DNA from: Gerris lacustris
Taxonomy: Eukaryota > Arthropoda > Insecta > Hemiptera > Gerridae
Length of the DNA stretch: 64,000 nt
NCBI GenBank assembly: GCA_951217055.1
Contig: OX578276.1
Location: forward strand, 18,025,430 to 18,089,429
Direction of reading: 5' to 3'
Shown in pieces: positions 1-10,904 of this stretch (positions are counted from its first letter, which is position 1; every line of letters starts with the position of its first letter). The position numbers and the translations under genes are program-made. Under the pieces are notes generated by a model. It did not search any database. It was not told the origin of the DNA and saw only the letters and a list, made by a program, of their open reading frames with translations.

Positions 1-89
1 CTCCTTAAAGCACGATCAGCGAGTTTGTTAACATTTAACAAAACTAATTTGCTGTTTGTTTAATTAAAGTAACTGTTAATATAGAGTTT

Positions 90-296
90 TTTGTTTTAAA
101 AACAATTATTGATTTATGTCATTATGGCGAAAATGAGGAGAATAATACTCCTCCCGAAATAAATAATTCGGCTCAAAATACAGCTAATGAATTATTGTCA
201 TCTTTATCAAATGATCAAAAGAGAAATACGAACTTACAAACAGAAAGTTTATTAAATATTTTTTCTGTATTTATTATTAAAATCCAACCATCGTAG
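90..296 (+). other. Unassigned open frame, Asn/Glu-rich
   Basis: A frame open from before base 90 to a TAG at 294-296 reads as an Asn-, Glu- and Ser-rich peptide with no in-frame start near its beginning. The first 70 bases of the window resemble 61570-61645, so the flank is repetitive and this is probably a piece of a dispersed element rather than a host exon. I do not recognise the peptide. Confidence 0.15.
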
Positions 297-866
297 ATAA
301 AGTACGGTACGCAACTTGTGCGAAAACTGAATTTTGTTTTACTCTTGTGGTTTTACTACCCCCGCTGTCGCTCGGGTGCAAACTCCACACTCGCATTAAA
401 AACGTTACTTTCCACACTAGAAGCGGGGGGTTAACAACTACTGCTCTAGCTTACAAACAATAAGGCGTTAAATTATATCTTTTATATATTTAACATTTTC
501 TATATTCTCCTATTAGTCAGGGTGCCAAATGGCTATTTTTATGGTAACCTGGAATTAACGTATACATAAATTTTTTTTTCGTTTTTTTGTTCAATAATAT
601 GTATACTTTAAGAATCCGAGTGATGCCACCCTGTCACCCTTGAGCATTTTCAGAAAAATCAAAATGGCGGCAAATAAATCCTGAAAAATTAAGGTTTTCT
701 GATTAGATTCAATATGGGCGTGCGATACATCATTTCTTAGGTTTTTGATGTCAAGGAACATGAATCTGAGTGCCTAGAATGGGTTTGAATAAAAATTGTA
801 TGTTATTTTATAATGTTTTATTTATTTTAAAAAAGCAGGATTCCCATCCTTTATTCAGTACAGGAG
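297..866. other. Noncoding, no clear feature
   Basis: AT-rich sequence with no convincing coding frame. A short word, AAAATGGCGGC, near 661 recurs in the repeats at 4440-4935 and 50520-51020, so part of this stretch is probably old dispersed repeat. Confidence 0.4.
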
Positions 867-1199
867 GCTCTTACACGTCCGGCTAGTTTACCCTCTTCCA
901 GTCGTCCAATCGAGCTGAAACTTGGCACATAGACTCTCTACCACAAAAACATTTTAACAAATTAATTAATTAATTAATTTTTCAATTTAATTAATTTAAT
1001 CAAATTTTATTTTATTTCTATTACTTAATTTTTTCAATATTTAATTAATCCATTTATTTTTAAAAAGTTAGTTAATTAAATTGAAAAATTAATTAATTAA
1101 TTAATTTGTTAAAATGTTTTTGTGGTAGGTAGTCTATGTGCCAAGTTTCAGCTCGATTGGACGACTGGAAGAGGGTAAACTAGCCGGACGTCTAAGAGC
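867..1199. repeat. Foldback (hairpin) element, 333 bp
   Basis: About 100 bp at 867-965 is repeated as its reverse complement at 1095-1199. The arms begin with GCTCTTACACGTCCGGCTAG, include a block reading GTCGATTGGACGACTGG-like on the right arm, and pass into runs of TTAA/AATT toward the loop. No clear target duplication is visible. A diverged half copy lies at about 1930-2060. Confidence 0.75.
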
Positions 1200-1339
1200 G
1201 GGCCCCAAAAGGGTGTCCATGACCGTATAGGATAGGTAGGTAGTAACCTCTTTTAAAAAAAATGTTTTATCTAAAACCATACAAAAAAGTGTTTAAAAAA
1301 GCAAACAAGGCTTCAATACAAAATTCACACATATTCACT

Positions 1340-1361
1340 AAAAAAAAAAAAAAAAAAAAAA
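1340..1361. repeat. Poly-A tract
   Basis: A run of about 20 A. It could be a retroposon tail or a simple repeat; no body was recognised upstream. Confidence 0.6.
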
Positions 1362-1489
1362 TCTGTCAATTGTTGAGGCACATAGCATTCTCGGGTCCTA
1401 TTTCGTAGATACTTAAATGATTTTATGCATTTACAACCCATAATTGTCAAAATTATTTCATTTTCCCCGTTTTTTATATCTGACAAAAT

Positions 1490-1840
1490 TGTTTTGATTT
1501 TTTAGATGAATTAAAGTCTCATTTTAGCAAAATTTAAAGTGCGCAGACGGTTTAAATTAATCTGGGACTATCTGCGGTCTACTTTCGACAAACCACCCAA
1601 ATATCACAAAAATCATATGAGTACTTTTGAAGATATAGGTGAAATTAATTGTATGTTTGTGCGTATGTGGAAGACAAGCAAATGAGGATGAAACTTATAT
1701 AGAACCAAAAAAAGCTTATTATGACCCAACATCCAAAATTCATTAAAATTGGATAAATATAGTTTTTATGACTTGTTGGTTCGCAAAAATTGTGGACAGT
1801 CCAACAGACAGACACGGAACAAGAAATGTTTCGTATGTCT
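1490..1840 (+). repeat. Dispersed repeat family DR1, copy 1
   Basis: This is a diverged copy of a family that recurs at about 3000-3270, 31850-32071 continuing at 33896-34000, 38150-38390, 46230-46760 and inverted at 49545-49935. Shared landmarks are GCAGACGGTTTAAATTAAT-like sequence, 'gagtacttttgaagatatag', and a GACAGACAGACAC run ending in a 'gaaccaaaaatgttcc'-like word. It is noncoding; the Cys/Leu/Ser/Val-rich frames on the minus strand are translations of the CAGA repeat. Confidence 0.6.
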
Positions 1841-1849
1841 TTTTTAATT

Positions 1850-2110
1850 AAATAAATGATTAATTAATTTTTAAATTTAATTAATTATCTTTTTAAAGAT
1901 GAATTAATTAATTTAATTTAAAAAGTAATAAAAATAAAATTAATTAATTGGCATACAATCTTTGGAGGGCTAATTAGCTCACGTCCAGTCGAGCTGAAAC
2001 TTTGTACATAGACTCTGCACCAATAAAAAAATAGTCTAACAAATTAATTAATACATTAATTTTTAAATGTTATTAATTATCTATTTAATTTACCCTTACA
2101 AAATAAATGG
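1850..2110. repeat. AT-rich block with half copy of the 867-1199 foldback
   Basis: TTAATTAA runs followed at about 1980-2060 by GTCGAGCTGAAAC and CATAGACTCT, the same words as the left arm of the foldback at 867-1199. No matching inverted arm is present, so this copy looks truncated. Confidence 0.45.
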
Positions 2111-2189
2111 ATGGATATAAAGGATTTAAAATAACTTTTTTTTACTTGTTTTACTTGTTTTATGGGCTAGTATTATTTGATAAGTTGTT

Positions 2190-2995
2190 AGGACTAGTTA
2201 GGGTAATGTGATCCTAAGTATGCAGCTTCGAAAAACATGTGCTCGCTGCGTAGCAAAAGTAAACTGAAAAATTGTCGGGCTTCTTTCAGTTGTTGCCATA
2301 TAACTCGTTTACTATGTTGTTCGATTTTAGTCGTTATTACTATTTTTAAATTTGCAGCAGCATAAGCCCAACGGCAATTCTGAACGTTCAATAATTTCCG
2401 AGATGACACTTCCAAAAGTAGTAGTTTTTTCCCCAAAAAAATGAAAATTTTAATTATTGGTCTCGTTTCAGGCCGAATATCGGCATTAAACCGCTCTCTT
2501 ACAAGAAAATTCATAAGAAATCAAGTTGTAGTAAATTTAATTAGCTTCCTTGACAGTACAAACGAAGGCTGTAGGCCCAATAGTTCTGGTGCAATAAAAA
2601 AAAATGAATATTAGATTTGTGTGGGCGTTCTATATGAAAGACGAATCTGGAAAGAAGGGTCTGTTTCTCCCTGTATGGAGGGGACGCATCCATTGACACC
2701 CTAAACGGCCACCGGTTCCGCCTATTCGTTAAGTCAGCAGAAAACGCTTAAAAGGAAGCCAATCAAATTTGATGCAACTTCATTTCTTCTTACTTTTCTC
2801 GAAGGTGAGCGGTTTTATGCCGAGCAATACCTAAATTTTCAATTTTTTGGAAAAAAACTGCCAATTTTTGAAGTGTTATATCTAAGAAACTATTAGAAGT
2901 TCAGAGTTGCGGTTGGACTTATGCTGCTGCAAAATTACTGCATTTTAAAAATGTAATAACGACTAACATCGAACTATGTATGTTTGTGCGCATGT
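2190..2995. repeat. Imperfect inverted repeat pair
   Basis: Bases about 2220-2500 reappear as a diverged reverse complement at about 2805-2990. Shared landmarks are GAGCGGTTTTATGCCGA, CTTATGCTGCTGCAAA and ATAACGACTAA. This could be an old foldback element or two opposed copies of one dispersed repeat. The apparent 106-codon minus frame inside lies in repeat sequence and is not a gene. Confidence 0.55.
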
Positions 2996-2999
2996 GAAA

Positions 3000-3270
3000 G
3001 AGAAATAAATGGGTACAGAAGTTTAAACATATATGGGACCAAAAATGGGCTAATTATGACCTACCATCCTAATTTCAATAATATCAGATGAGTAGTTTTT
3101 AAGATATGTTGGTTCGCAAAAATTGAGCGACAGACCGATAGACAGACAAGGAACCAAAAATGTTCCCTGATGTCTAAACCGAATTTCTGTCTGGGAATTT
3201 TTGAAATCAGAGACATAAAAATTGTCGTTCTTCAGAACGATCACATTGTGTTCAATTAATATAATAGAAT
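3000..3270 (+). repeat. Dispersed repeat DR1, copy 2
   Basis: The most complete simple copy here: a CAGAAGTTTAAAC region, then GATGAGTAGTTTTTAAGA, GTTGGTTCGCAAAAATTGAG, a GACAGACAAGGAACC run and a GAAATC..GAGACATAAAAATTG block. Its intact order shows the empty-site sequence for the insertion at 32072 and supports the right-hand TA target of the one at 35261-38149. Confidence 0.6.
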
Positions 3271-3335
3271 GCATGCAGAAAAGTAAAAACGGGTTGGATA
3301 TTTTATTTTTGTTTTTCGGCAAAATTCTTTTTTAA

Positions 3336-3420
3336 ATCTTAAACATTGAGGGGGCACGCCCCCCCCCCCTTCCCGGCGACGACGCCTGTGAGGTCCATTA
3401 ACCAAATATGGTACTATGAT
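3336..3420. repeat. C-rich tract and hAT-like end remnant
   Basis: A run of about a dozen C at 3359-3370 is followed by GGCGACGACGCC. C-rich tracts beside terminal repeats recur in several elements in this window. No partner end was found. Confidence 0.3.
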
Positions 3421-4235
3421 TGAGCTGATAGTCTCCAATGACCTAAAAAAGGTAATGATGACTGTAAAAATTCTAATAACATCGCAAAAGCATATAATTT
3501 TGTACATATTGGCCGCCATCTTGAATTTCTCAAATTGCTCAAGGGTGACAGAGTGGCATCAATCGGATTTTTGAAATACACCTTAAATACAACCAAAATC
3601 AACAAAAACATTTTATGTATACCTCATTTCCCACTTTTTTGATTGGCACCCTGACTATATTTATTTCAAACGCAACTATTCATTATCATTTAATCATTTT
3701 TATCATTTTAACTATATTATATGGCTCTACAGAACTTAAAAAATTGATAAAATTTTTCAAAATCGAAATAAGTACGAATTTAAAAATTGTCTTTCTCAAT
3801 TTTGTATTTAACCAAGATGGTAGAATAGAGAGGTGGGCTCATTTCCTAACAACCGAGGGTTCGAGTTTCTTCGACTATCTTCGTAGGCGCTCGGGTGTGT
3901 GACGTCAGTCGGCGACCCAAGTTCCTACCCTTCCTAATAACTACTATACAATATAACTAACTTTTTATTGATTTTTATCATATTTAGTGATTTTTTTACG
4001 TTAATTGCTCTCTCAGATCACATATTATGTTAAATAAATGTTTAAGCAAACCAAAGCACACATTACTATTAAAATTATCATATTTTTATTTAACCTTTTT
4101 ATGTGAAATATATATAATATTTTCTCGGATACTTATTTTTTAACTTAAAATATACTAGAACCAATTATTATTGTTAATATAAGTATAATACATAGTGTAG
4201 AGTCTTGGTAAGAAGAGATACGTTTGTAGTTTATT
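3421..4235. other. Noncoding, no clear feature
   Basis: AT-rich. A plus-strand 95-codon frame at 3615-3902 has low-complexity Ile/Thr/Phe composition and no recognisable domain, so it is not called as a gene. No tRNA or intact element is visible. Confidence 0.35.
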
Positions 4236-4239
4236 ATAT

Positions 4240-4440
4240 ATTTAGGGGTTTCGTTATGGTAAAACCAAAAAAAGAAACCCTTATAGTATCGTTCCTGTGT
4301 CTGTCTGTCTGTCTGTCACTCTGAACGGTTCCAATAACTTCTGAATCAAAAGAGATCAAGACATGAAACTTTCCAGTATTAAAGAATTCTTTGACGCGCA
4401 CACAGGAAAAATATAGCGAACTCAAAATTATCAGCTGTTC
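4240..4440 (+). repeat. Dispersed repeat with GTCT microsatellite
   Basis: Begins GGGGTTTCGTTATGGTAAAACC and runs through a (GTCT)n tract near 4298-4316. Phrases of the type 'gaacggttccaataacttctg' are typical of old arthropod dispersed repeats. It is noncoding. Confidence 0.4.
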
Positions 4441-4926
4441 AAATTCAAAATGGCGGATAATTCACGTCACGCGAAAAAAATATTTTTTTAAAATTTCGAG
4501 TGGGGTATCAAATGAAAGGTATTGAAAAGTAGATTAAATATATATATATATATATACCACTTAGGGAAAGTGTTTAATTTTCGGCGCCATTTTGTCAAAA
4601 AACATCTATATTTGGCGTGTCCCCCCTCCCCCCCCCCCCCCCAAAATCGTATTTCCGCTGTTACTAAAAATATAGAAAAATATGCAAAATGTGCGGTCTG
4701 GTGGGCCATAGAAAAAATAAGATTAGGAATTTGATCTGATTAACTGGGAATCCAAAATGGCGGCTAATTCCTGTCACGGGGGAAAAAATATTTTTTTAAA
4801 ATTTTGAGTGGGGTATCAAATGAAAGGTATTGAAAAGAAGATTACAAAAATATATAAGACTTATGGATATTCTTCAATTTTCTGCGCCATTTTTTAAAAA
4901 AGTATAAAATTTTGCGTGTCCCCCCC
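4441..4926 (+). repeat. Diverged tandem dimer with poly-C segment
   Basis: Two related halves, about 4446-4740 and 4752-4926, share CAAAATGGCGG, GAGTGGGGTATCAAATGAAA and a TGCGTGTCCCCCC word. The first half carries a C run at about 4629-4642. The second is cut at the left border of the big MULE: the bases just before 4936 are that insertion's 9-bp target duplicate. Related sequence occurs at 50520-51020. Confidence 0.6.
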
Positions 4927-4935
4927 GCGTGTGAC
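4927..4935. repeat. Target duplication, left MULE, 5' copy
   Basis: GCGTGTGAC, repeated exactly at 16506-16514 on the far side of the element. Nine bases fits Mutator-like transposition. Confidence 0.8.
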
Positions 4936-5050
4936 GCAACTATTGAATTTCCAAATAGGTTTGTCTAAAGCCACGCCCACCTTACCTCTCATTGGCCAGC
5001 TGTTCCTAGCTTGCCTATTCCCGCCAGTATTTAAATTAAAATGTTACATC
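4936..5050. repeat. MULE left terminal inverted repeat (left copy)
   Basis: About 115 bp matching the reverse complement of 16385-16500 and the ends of the right copy. It differs from the other end in the subterminal CTATTCCCGCCAG versus CTTTTGCCGCCAA segment. Confidence 0.8.
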
Positions 5051-5756
5051 GTCTCTACAGCTAATTAACCTAACCTTTTAAATTTTTTACTTATAAATTA
5101 AAAGAGTTTCAATATTACAAAAAATACTTTCGTATTCCTTGTAGTCTAGTCAAATTAAACACTAAAAAGGGCTCGACTTTGTAAAAGGTCAAGTCGTTCT
5201 AATTTGTTTATTTGTTGCTAGGACCTAAGCCAATAGTAAGAACCCAAGTTTGTAAGAGCTATGCGAACAGATAAATATATTTACGCATGACGATAATTCA
5301 GTTCAGAGTAAAAATTGGCCGATTTAATTTGGTATACGTTGTAATGAACATGGATGTTATTATGTAAGGTAGTTTGACCCGCAATACATGAGAGATGAAA
5401 CTTGAAACTGGGTAAAAGCAAAGATGAGGAGAAGGAGAGAAGAGAACTTTTTTATTGTTATTGTTTGTTATTTGTTATGTTTATTGTGTAGAGACGGAGA
5501 GAAGCAAATGTGTTTTAAAGTATTGTATTTTACCAGTTAATAGAATTTGTGAATTTACAAAAATATGTTTTATTAGTTATTGAAAAAGTATTTATTTTTA
5601 TAATTAAAAAAACAAACATTAAGACGTATTCCATTTATCAGTGCTAAGACTAAAGTTTTATTAGTGCTAAGACTGTTCGTTGGTGAAAGTTAATTAATCT
5701 ATAGTTTGAGACAGACATATTTTCAATTAATTTTTTTCAGTAAAACCAAAGAATTT

Positions 5757-6090
5757 GCCTAAGAATGATGGAGAGAAGCATGATTGGTGTTAGTAGAAGA
5801 AATAACATAATATCAAATCTTTGGATTAGAAAAGAATCGGGAATGGATGATTAGGAGAACTAATGCTGAAGAGAAAATGGAAATGGGCTGGACATATTTC
5901 CATATTCGGTTTAGAACTACCGAAGGTAGATGGTCCAAGAAACTTGAATTGGTTCCCTTGGGAGAAAAAGAGAAGCAAGGGAAGACCTCTACGACAATTG
6001 GATGAAAAAGGTGTGCAGTGAAGAGGCTTGGCCGAGAGTTTCTCGAAACAGAATTGTGGGGAAAGAAATGGGATGTTTACCAAAATGTAT
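5757..6090 (+). pseudogene. LINE 3' end remnant (RT C-terminal tail), unit 1
   Basis: Plus-strand frames give the familiar tail of non-LTR retrotransposon ORF2: an RMMERSMIGVSRR-like start, then a KWKWAGHI block, then KRSKGRPLRQLD, in two or more frames because of small frameshifts and a stop. In the family this segment lies after the reverse transcriptase domain. No upstream RT motif is present, so this is only a tail carried inside the MULE. Five copies exist in the window. Confidence 0.65.
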
Positions 6091-6339
6091 GGCTAAAAGA
6101 ATAATTAGCTATAACGAATACAATGAATCTTTAATATTATACTATATGTTTACTTTATGTTTGATACTTGTTACATGGAAATCATGTATGCTCAAAAGAA
6201 ATAAAAGGCTAAACTCGGCAATAGCCCACCCCTTACGTGTAATCGATGTCTTTCGAAGTCGTACAGTTGGCTTCGACATATCAGTTCATCCCTTCCATTC
6301 ATATAGTATAATAATATATGTATATAATAATTATACATG

Positions 6340-6786
6340 TATGGTTTGTTCATAGGAGAGTTGATATCCCATTGTCAAAAAATACGTTGAAGTGAGAAGG
6401 GGTGGGCTAATTCCTAATATTAAATTTACTTCATATTCTGTTTGTGAAGCTTTGTTATACACAACAAACACTTCATCTTCTTGACCAACTAGTTGCAAAT
6501 CTTTTATCTTTTTGGTGCATGGAAGATACCTCATGTGCCTGTATTTAGAGTACCTTCCACTAATTATGTCTATTATTTTTGTTTTATAGTAATTTTCCAT
6601 ATCCACAGTCAAATAATGGAATAACTGTTTGATATTATAGGCTCTTGTCGTATTTAAGATGCGCTCTTTTAGAACATTTATTGCAGACTGCACCATATTA
6701 TTTGTGTTATTCCCTCTAATGAAAGTTCTTTTACATTGAGCCCAAATAGGATGGTATCCCTGGGAGAGAGTGAGGAAAAGAGGCAA
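6340..6786 (-). pseudogene. MULE/SWIM-type transposase C-terminal part, unit 1
   Basis: A minus-strand frame of about 149 codons contains RGNNTNN, then an INVLKERI...YNIKQLFHYL stretch, ENYYKTKIIDI, and a YEVN ending just before where a SWIM zinc finger (CxC..CxH) would be expected. In insect SWIM-domain proteins related to MULE transposases the same order is (T/I)RGNNTNN, a helix with VLKD/E, a Tyr-Tyr pair, then Y.V..G.C.C. The SWIM cysteines are missing here, so the frame is truncated or shifted. This unit is the least damaged; units 2 and 3 have a stop in the helix. Confidence 0.6.
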
Positions 6787-7575
6787 ACCACCGGCTCAAT
6801 GAGAGGAAGAGCTGTGGAGGAGACACGAGAGACTGGCCAGAGTGTGGCAAGTCTGAGTAGGCAGTGTATCAAAAATGTATACAAGAATATTAGGTTTTAG
6901 AAGCAATAAGGAAACAAATTATTATTATACTAATAAACTATTTTTAGTAAATTAAATAATAAAATAAATGTATGCATGTGTGTGTAAGTGTATATAAAAA
7001 ATAGTAAAGTTGTCAAAATGGTGTATATATATATATACTGACAATACATGAGTTAAATTAAATAACTAGTCACTATTTAAATACTTGAGAGTAGATGATT
7101 TTAATAGAAAATATTTTATCAATTTGTTTGGTAAACACTAGTGGGAGTAAAATCTAAAGAATTTAGTAGCCAATATGTTTTTTGTTGTAACGTTGTTTCT
7201 TTATTACCTCTATTTATAATTTTTGTTAGTTATAGAATAATTTATACACACATAATAATATATAGATTTAATTGCATTGTTGTTAGATTATTGATAACTT
7301 GATGTATATATTTTTGTTTTATTGATTTACCTAATGATAAAAAAAAGTAATGTATAAGTTATATAAACCACTCAATTGGTCTTCTCAGAGCCTTCAACAA
7401 ACTAATATGTAAGCCGAGTAGCCAGGAAGAAAAAAAAGAAATTAAAATTATAGTAGTGTATAGTATTTATTTATTATGTAAAAAATGTACATTTATTTGT
7501 TTTTAAAAATTGTATCAATAAATGGTAATCAATCAATCATTGTATCACATCTTAATGATAAAAAAATGAACCTAC

Positions 7576-7765
7576 CTTAAATGACTTTGTTTTCCAGTAC
7601 AGGGAGTCGTAGTCTGAACTCTGTATGTAACCCCTGATAACTGCTGATATGATGCTGCAACCATTCCTTAAATTCGTCCACAGTCGCACATTTTAATCCA
7701 AAATTTGCCACATGACCATCTTCGGTTTCATTAGTCTTAAGAAATGAGGCGCTTGGATACAACTT
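7576..7765 (-). pseudogene. Transposase N-terminal exon piece, unit 1
   Basis: A minus-strand exon-like block with acceptor TTTCAG before 7765 and donor AAG/GTAGGT after 7576. It reads KLYPSASFLKTNETEDGH...FKEWLQHH...TEFRLR. The '(F/T)xxFKxWL' plus 'TxFRxR' pattern resembles the N-terminal domain of SWIM/MULE-type proteins, which fits its place upstream of the C-terminal part on the same strand. A TAA stands one base before the donor, so the join is not translatable as it stands. The roughly 790 bp between the pieces show no DDE domain. Confidence 0.45.
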
Positions 7766-8916
7766 CTGAAATAAATAAATTATATAAAAAGCACACAAAA
7801 AACACATTGACAAAAAACACTTCTCAAAGAAATATTTGTTAATATCATAAAATATAATGCGTGAAGACAACATCTCAGGGATAGAGGAAACCTAGGCTTT
7901 TGGAATGGTTGGCTCTCAGGCATCACTTATACTATATTACAAATTTAAAACTAAAACCAGTGAATGTTACAACCAAATATATATGTTGCACTATATATAT
8001 ACTTGTTTTAACTAATTTACATAGGCAGTTACCTCATCGATCCTTTTAGTCATTAACTCTGTTAGACACATTTTGAATAACTTAAAACTATCTTAATATG
8101 TTTAATTAGATGATATAATAATATGATATTTTTTCTTAGGTCTTTAGGGATGTAAGAAAAAAATTAATATTTAATTATATTAATTTATTACATTTAACAT
8201 AATTTATTGGCTTTACAATATTTCGCCATATCCTGGGCATCATCAGGCCTATTTCTGCAGTCAATACTTTAGTATAAACATTTTTTCAAAGCAATTTAGA
8301 GGAATAACAATTGAAAAGATTTATAACACTAGTGTTCAACTGTTACTCAAGATTGACAAAAAGATAATATGTAATTTGTTTAATACCATAGTTATAAGTA
8401 CTTACTTCAAATTTGTTATTCATTTTTGAGGAATATAAAGGTGTATAATTCAACAAAAAAAAAAATCGGATCAGACACAAAAACAACTGTAACGTCATAG
8501 AACTCATATAAGATACATTTCCATTTAAATATTGGCGGCAAAAGGCAAGCTAGGAACAGCTGGCCAATGAGAGGTAGGGTGGGCGTGGCTTTAGACAAAC
8601 CTATTTGGAAATTCAATAGTTGCTTGTTATTTGTTATTTTTATTGTGTAGAGACAGAGAGAAGCAAATGTGTTTTAAAGTATTGTATTTTACCAGTTAAT
8701 AGAATTTGTGAATTTACAAAAATATGTTTTATTAGTTATTTTAAAAGTATTTAATTTTATAATTAAAAATAACAAACACTAAGACGTATTCCTTTTATCA
8801 GTGCTAAGACTTAAGTTTTATTAGTGCTAAGACTGTTCGTTGGTGAAAGTTAATTAATCTATTGTTTGAGACAGACATATTTTCAATTAATTTTTTTCAG
8901 TAAAACCAAAGAATTT

Positions 8917-9250
8917 GCCTAAGAATGATGGAAAGAAGCATGATTGGTGTTAGTAGAAGAGATAACATAATATCAAATCTTTGGATTAGAAAAGAATCGG
9001 GGATGGATGATTAGGAGAACTAATGCTGAAGAGAAAATGGAAATGGGCTGGACATATTTCCATATTCGGTTTAGAACTACCGAAGGTAGATGGTCCAAGA
9101 AACTTTAATTGGTTCCCTTGGGAGAAAAAGAGAAGCAAGGGAAGACCTCTACGACAATTGGATGAAAAAGGTGTGCAGTGAAGAGGCTTGGCAGAGAGTT
9201 GCTCGAAACAGAATTGTGGGGAAAGAAATGGGATGTTTACCAAAATGTAT
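8917..9250 (+). pseudogene. LINE 3' end remnant, unit 2
   Basis: Copy of the tail described at 5757, with small differences shared with unit 3 (AAACTTTAATTGG in place of AAACTTGAATTGG). Confidence 0.65.
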
Positions 9251-9436
9251 GGCTAAAAGAATAATTAGCTATAACGAATACAATGAATCTTTAATATTAT
9301 ACTATATTTTTACTTTATGTTTGGTACTTGTTACATGAAAATCATGTATGCTCAAAAGAAATAAAAGGCTAAACTCGGCAATAGCCCACACCAATCGATG
9401 TGTTTCGAAGTCGTACAGTTGGCTTTCGAAGTCGTA

Positions 9437-9930
9437 TCAGTTCATCCCTTCCATTCGTATATAATAATTATATATGTATGGTTTGTTCGCATAGGAGAGT
9501 TGATATCCCATTGTCAAAAAATACGTTGAAGTGAGAAGGGGTGGGCTAATTCCTAATATTAAATTTACTTCATATTCTGTTTGTGAAGCTTTGTTATACA
9601 CAACAAACACTTCATCTTCTTGACCAACTAGTTGCAAATCTTTTATCTTTTTGGTGCATGGAAGATACCTCATGTGCCTGTATTTAGAGTACCTTCCACT
9701 AATTATGTCTATTATTTTTGTTTTATAGTAATTTTCCATATCCACAGTCAAATAATGGAATAACTGTTTGATATTTTAGGCTCTTGTCATATTTAAGATG
9801 CGCTCTTTTAGAACATTTATTGCAGACTGCACCATATTATTTGTGTTATTCCCTCTAGTTAAAGTTCTTTTACATTGAGCGCAAATAGGATGGTATCCCT
9901 GGGAGAGAGTGAGGAAAAGAGGCAAACCAC
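9437..9930 (-). pseudogene. MULE transposase C-terminal part, unit 2
   Basis: Same segment as in unit 1, but the Tyr codon of the RAYN motif is TAA (bases 9778-9776), which truncates the frame. Upstream of the stop the residues before GNN read as TRGNN, the family's usual form, where unit 1 reads IRGNN. Confidence 0.6.
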
Positions 9931-10714
9931 CGGCTCAATGAGAGGAAGAGCTGTGGAGGAGACACGAGAGACTGGCCAGAGTGTGGCAAGTCTGAGTAGG
10001 CAGTGTATCAAAAATGTATACAAGAATATTAGGTTTTAGAAGCAATAAGGAAACAAATTATTATTATACTAATAAACTATTTTTAGTAAATTAAATAATA
10101 AAATAAATGTATGCATGTGTGTGTAAGTGTATATAAAAAATAGTAAAGTTGTCAAAATGGTGTATATATATATATACTGACAATACATGAGTTAAATTAA
10201 ATAACTAGTCACTATTTAAATACTTGAGAGTAGATGATTTTAATAGAAAATATTTTATCAATTTGTTTGGTAAACACTAGTGGGAGTAAAATCTAAAGAA
10301 TTTAGTAGCCAATATGTTTTTTGTTGTAACGTTGTTTCTTTATTACCTCTATTTATAATTTTTGTTAGTTATAGAATAATTTATACACACATAATAATAT
10401 ATAGATTTAATTGCATTGTTGTTAGATTATTGATAACTTGATGTATATATTTTTGTTTTATTGATTTACCTAATGATAAAAAAAAGTAATGTATAAGTTA
10501 TATAAACCACTCAATTGGTCTTCTCAGAGCCTTCAACAAACTAATATGTAAGCCGAGTAGCCAGGAAGAAAAAAAAGAAATTAAAATTATAGTAGTGTAT
10601 AGTATTTATTTATTATGTAAAAAATGTACATTTATTTGTTTTTAAAAATTGTATCAATAAATGGTAATCAATCAATCATTGTATCACATCTTAATGATAA
10701 AAAAATGAACCTAC

Positions 10715-10904
10715 CTTAAATGACTTTGTTTTCCAGTACAGGGAGTCGTAGTCTGAACTCTGTATGTAACCCCTGATAACTGCTGATATGATGCTGCAAC
10801 CATTCCTTAAATTCGTCCACAGTCGCACATTTTAATCCAAAATTTGCCACATGACCATCTTCGGTTTCATTAGTCTTAAGAAATGAGGCGCTTGGATACA
10901 ACTT
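10715..10904 (-). pseudogene. Transposase N-terminal exon piece, unit 2
   Basis: By eye identical to the unit 1 piece, with the same CAG acceptor and GTAGGT donor, in keeping with this half of unit 2 coming from a unit 1 type copy. Confidence 0.45.

Larger units (their letters stand above)
5465..8623 (-). repeat. Tandem unit 1 of composite MULE
   Basis: A unit of about 3.16 kb starting at TTGTTATTTG and ending in the inner terminal repeat CAATAGTTGC. The next unit starts directly after it with TTGTTATTTG, so only the outermost unit keeps a left TIR. The repeat joint may have formed at the shared TTG.. microhomology. In the noncoding parts, AT-rich sequence, a (TA)n run near 7025 and a minus-strand exon piece are seen. 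Confidence 0.75.

Noticed and set aside
5826..6083. 85-codon minus-strand frames repeated at 5826, 8986, 12125 (and plus at 21919, 25964)
   Set aside because: They are antisense shadows of the LINE 3' tail, whose recognisable KWKWAGHI/GRP text is on the other strand.
8416..8616. 66-codon frames at 8416, 11555, 22546
   Set aside because: They run through the MULE terminal repeat and flanking AT-rich DNA; no domain.
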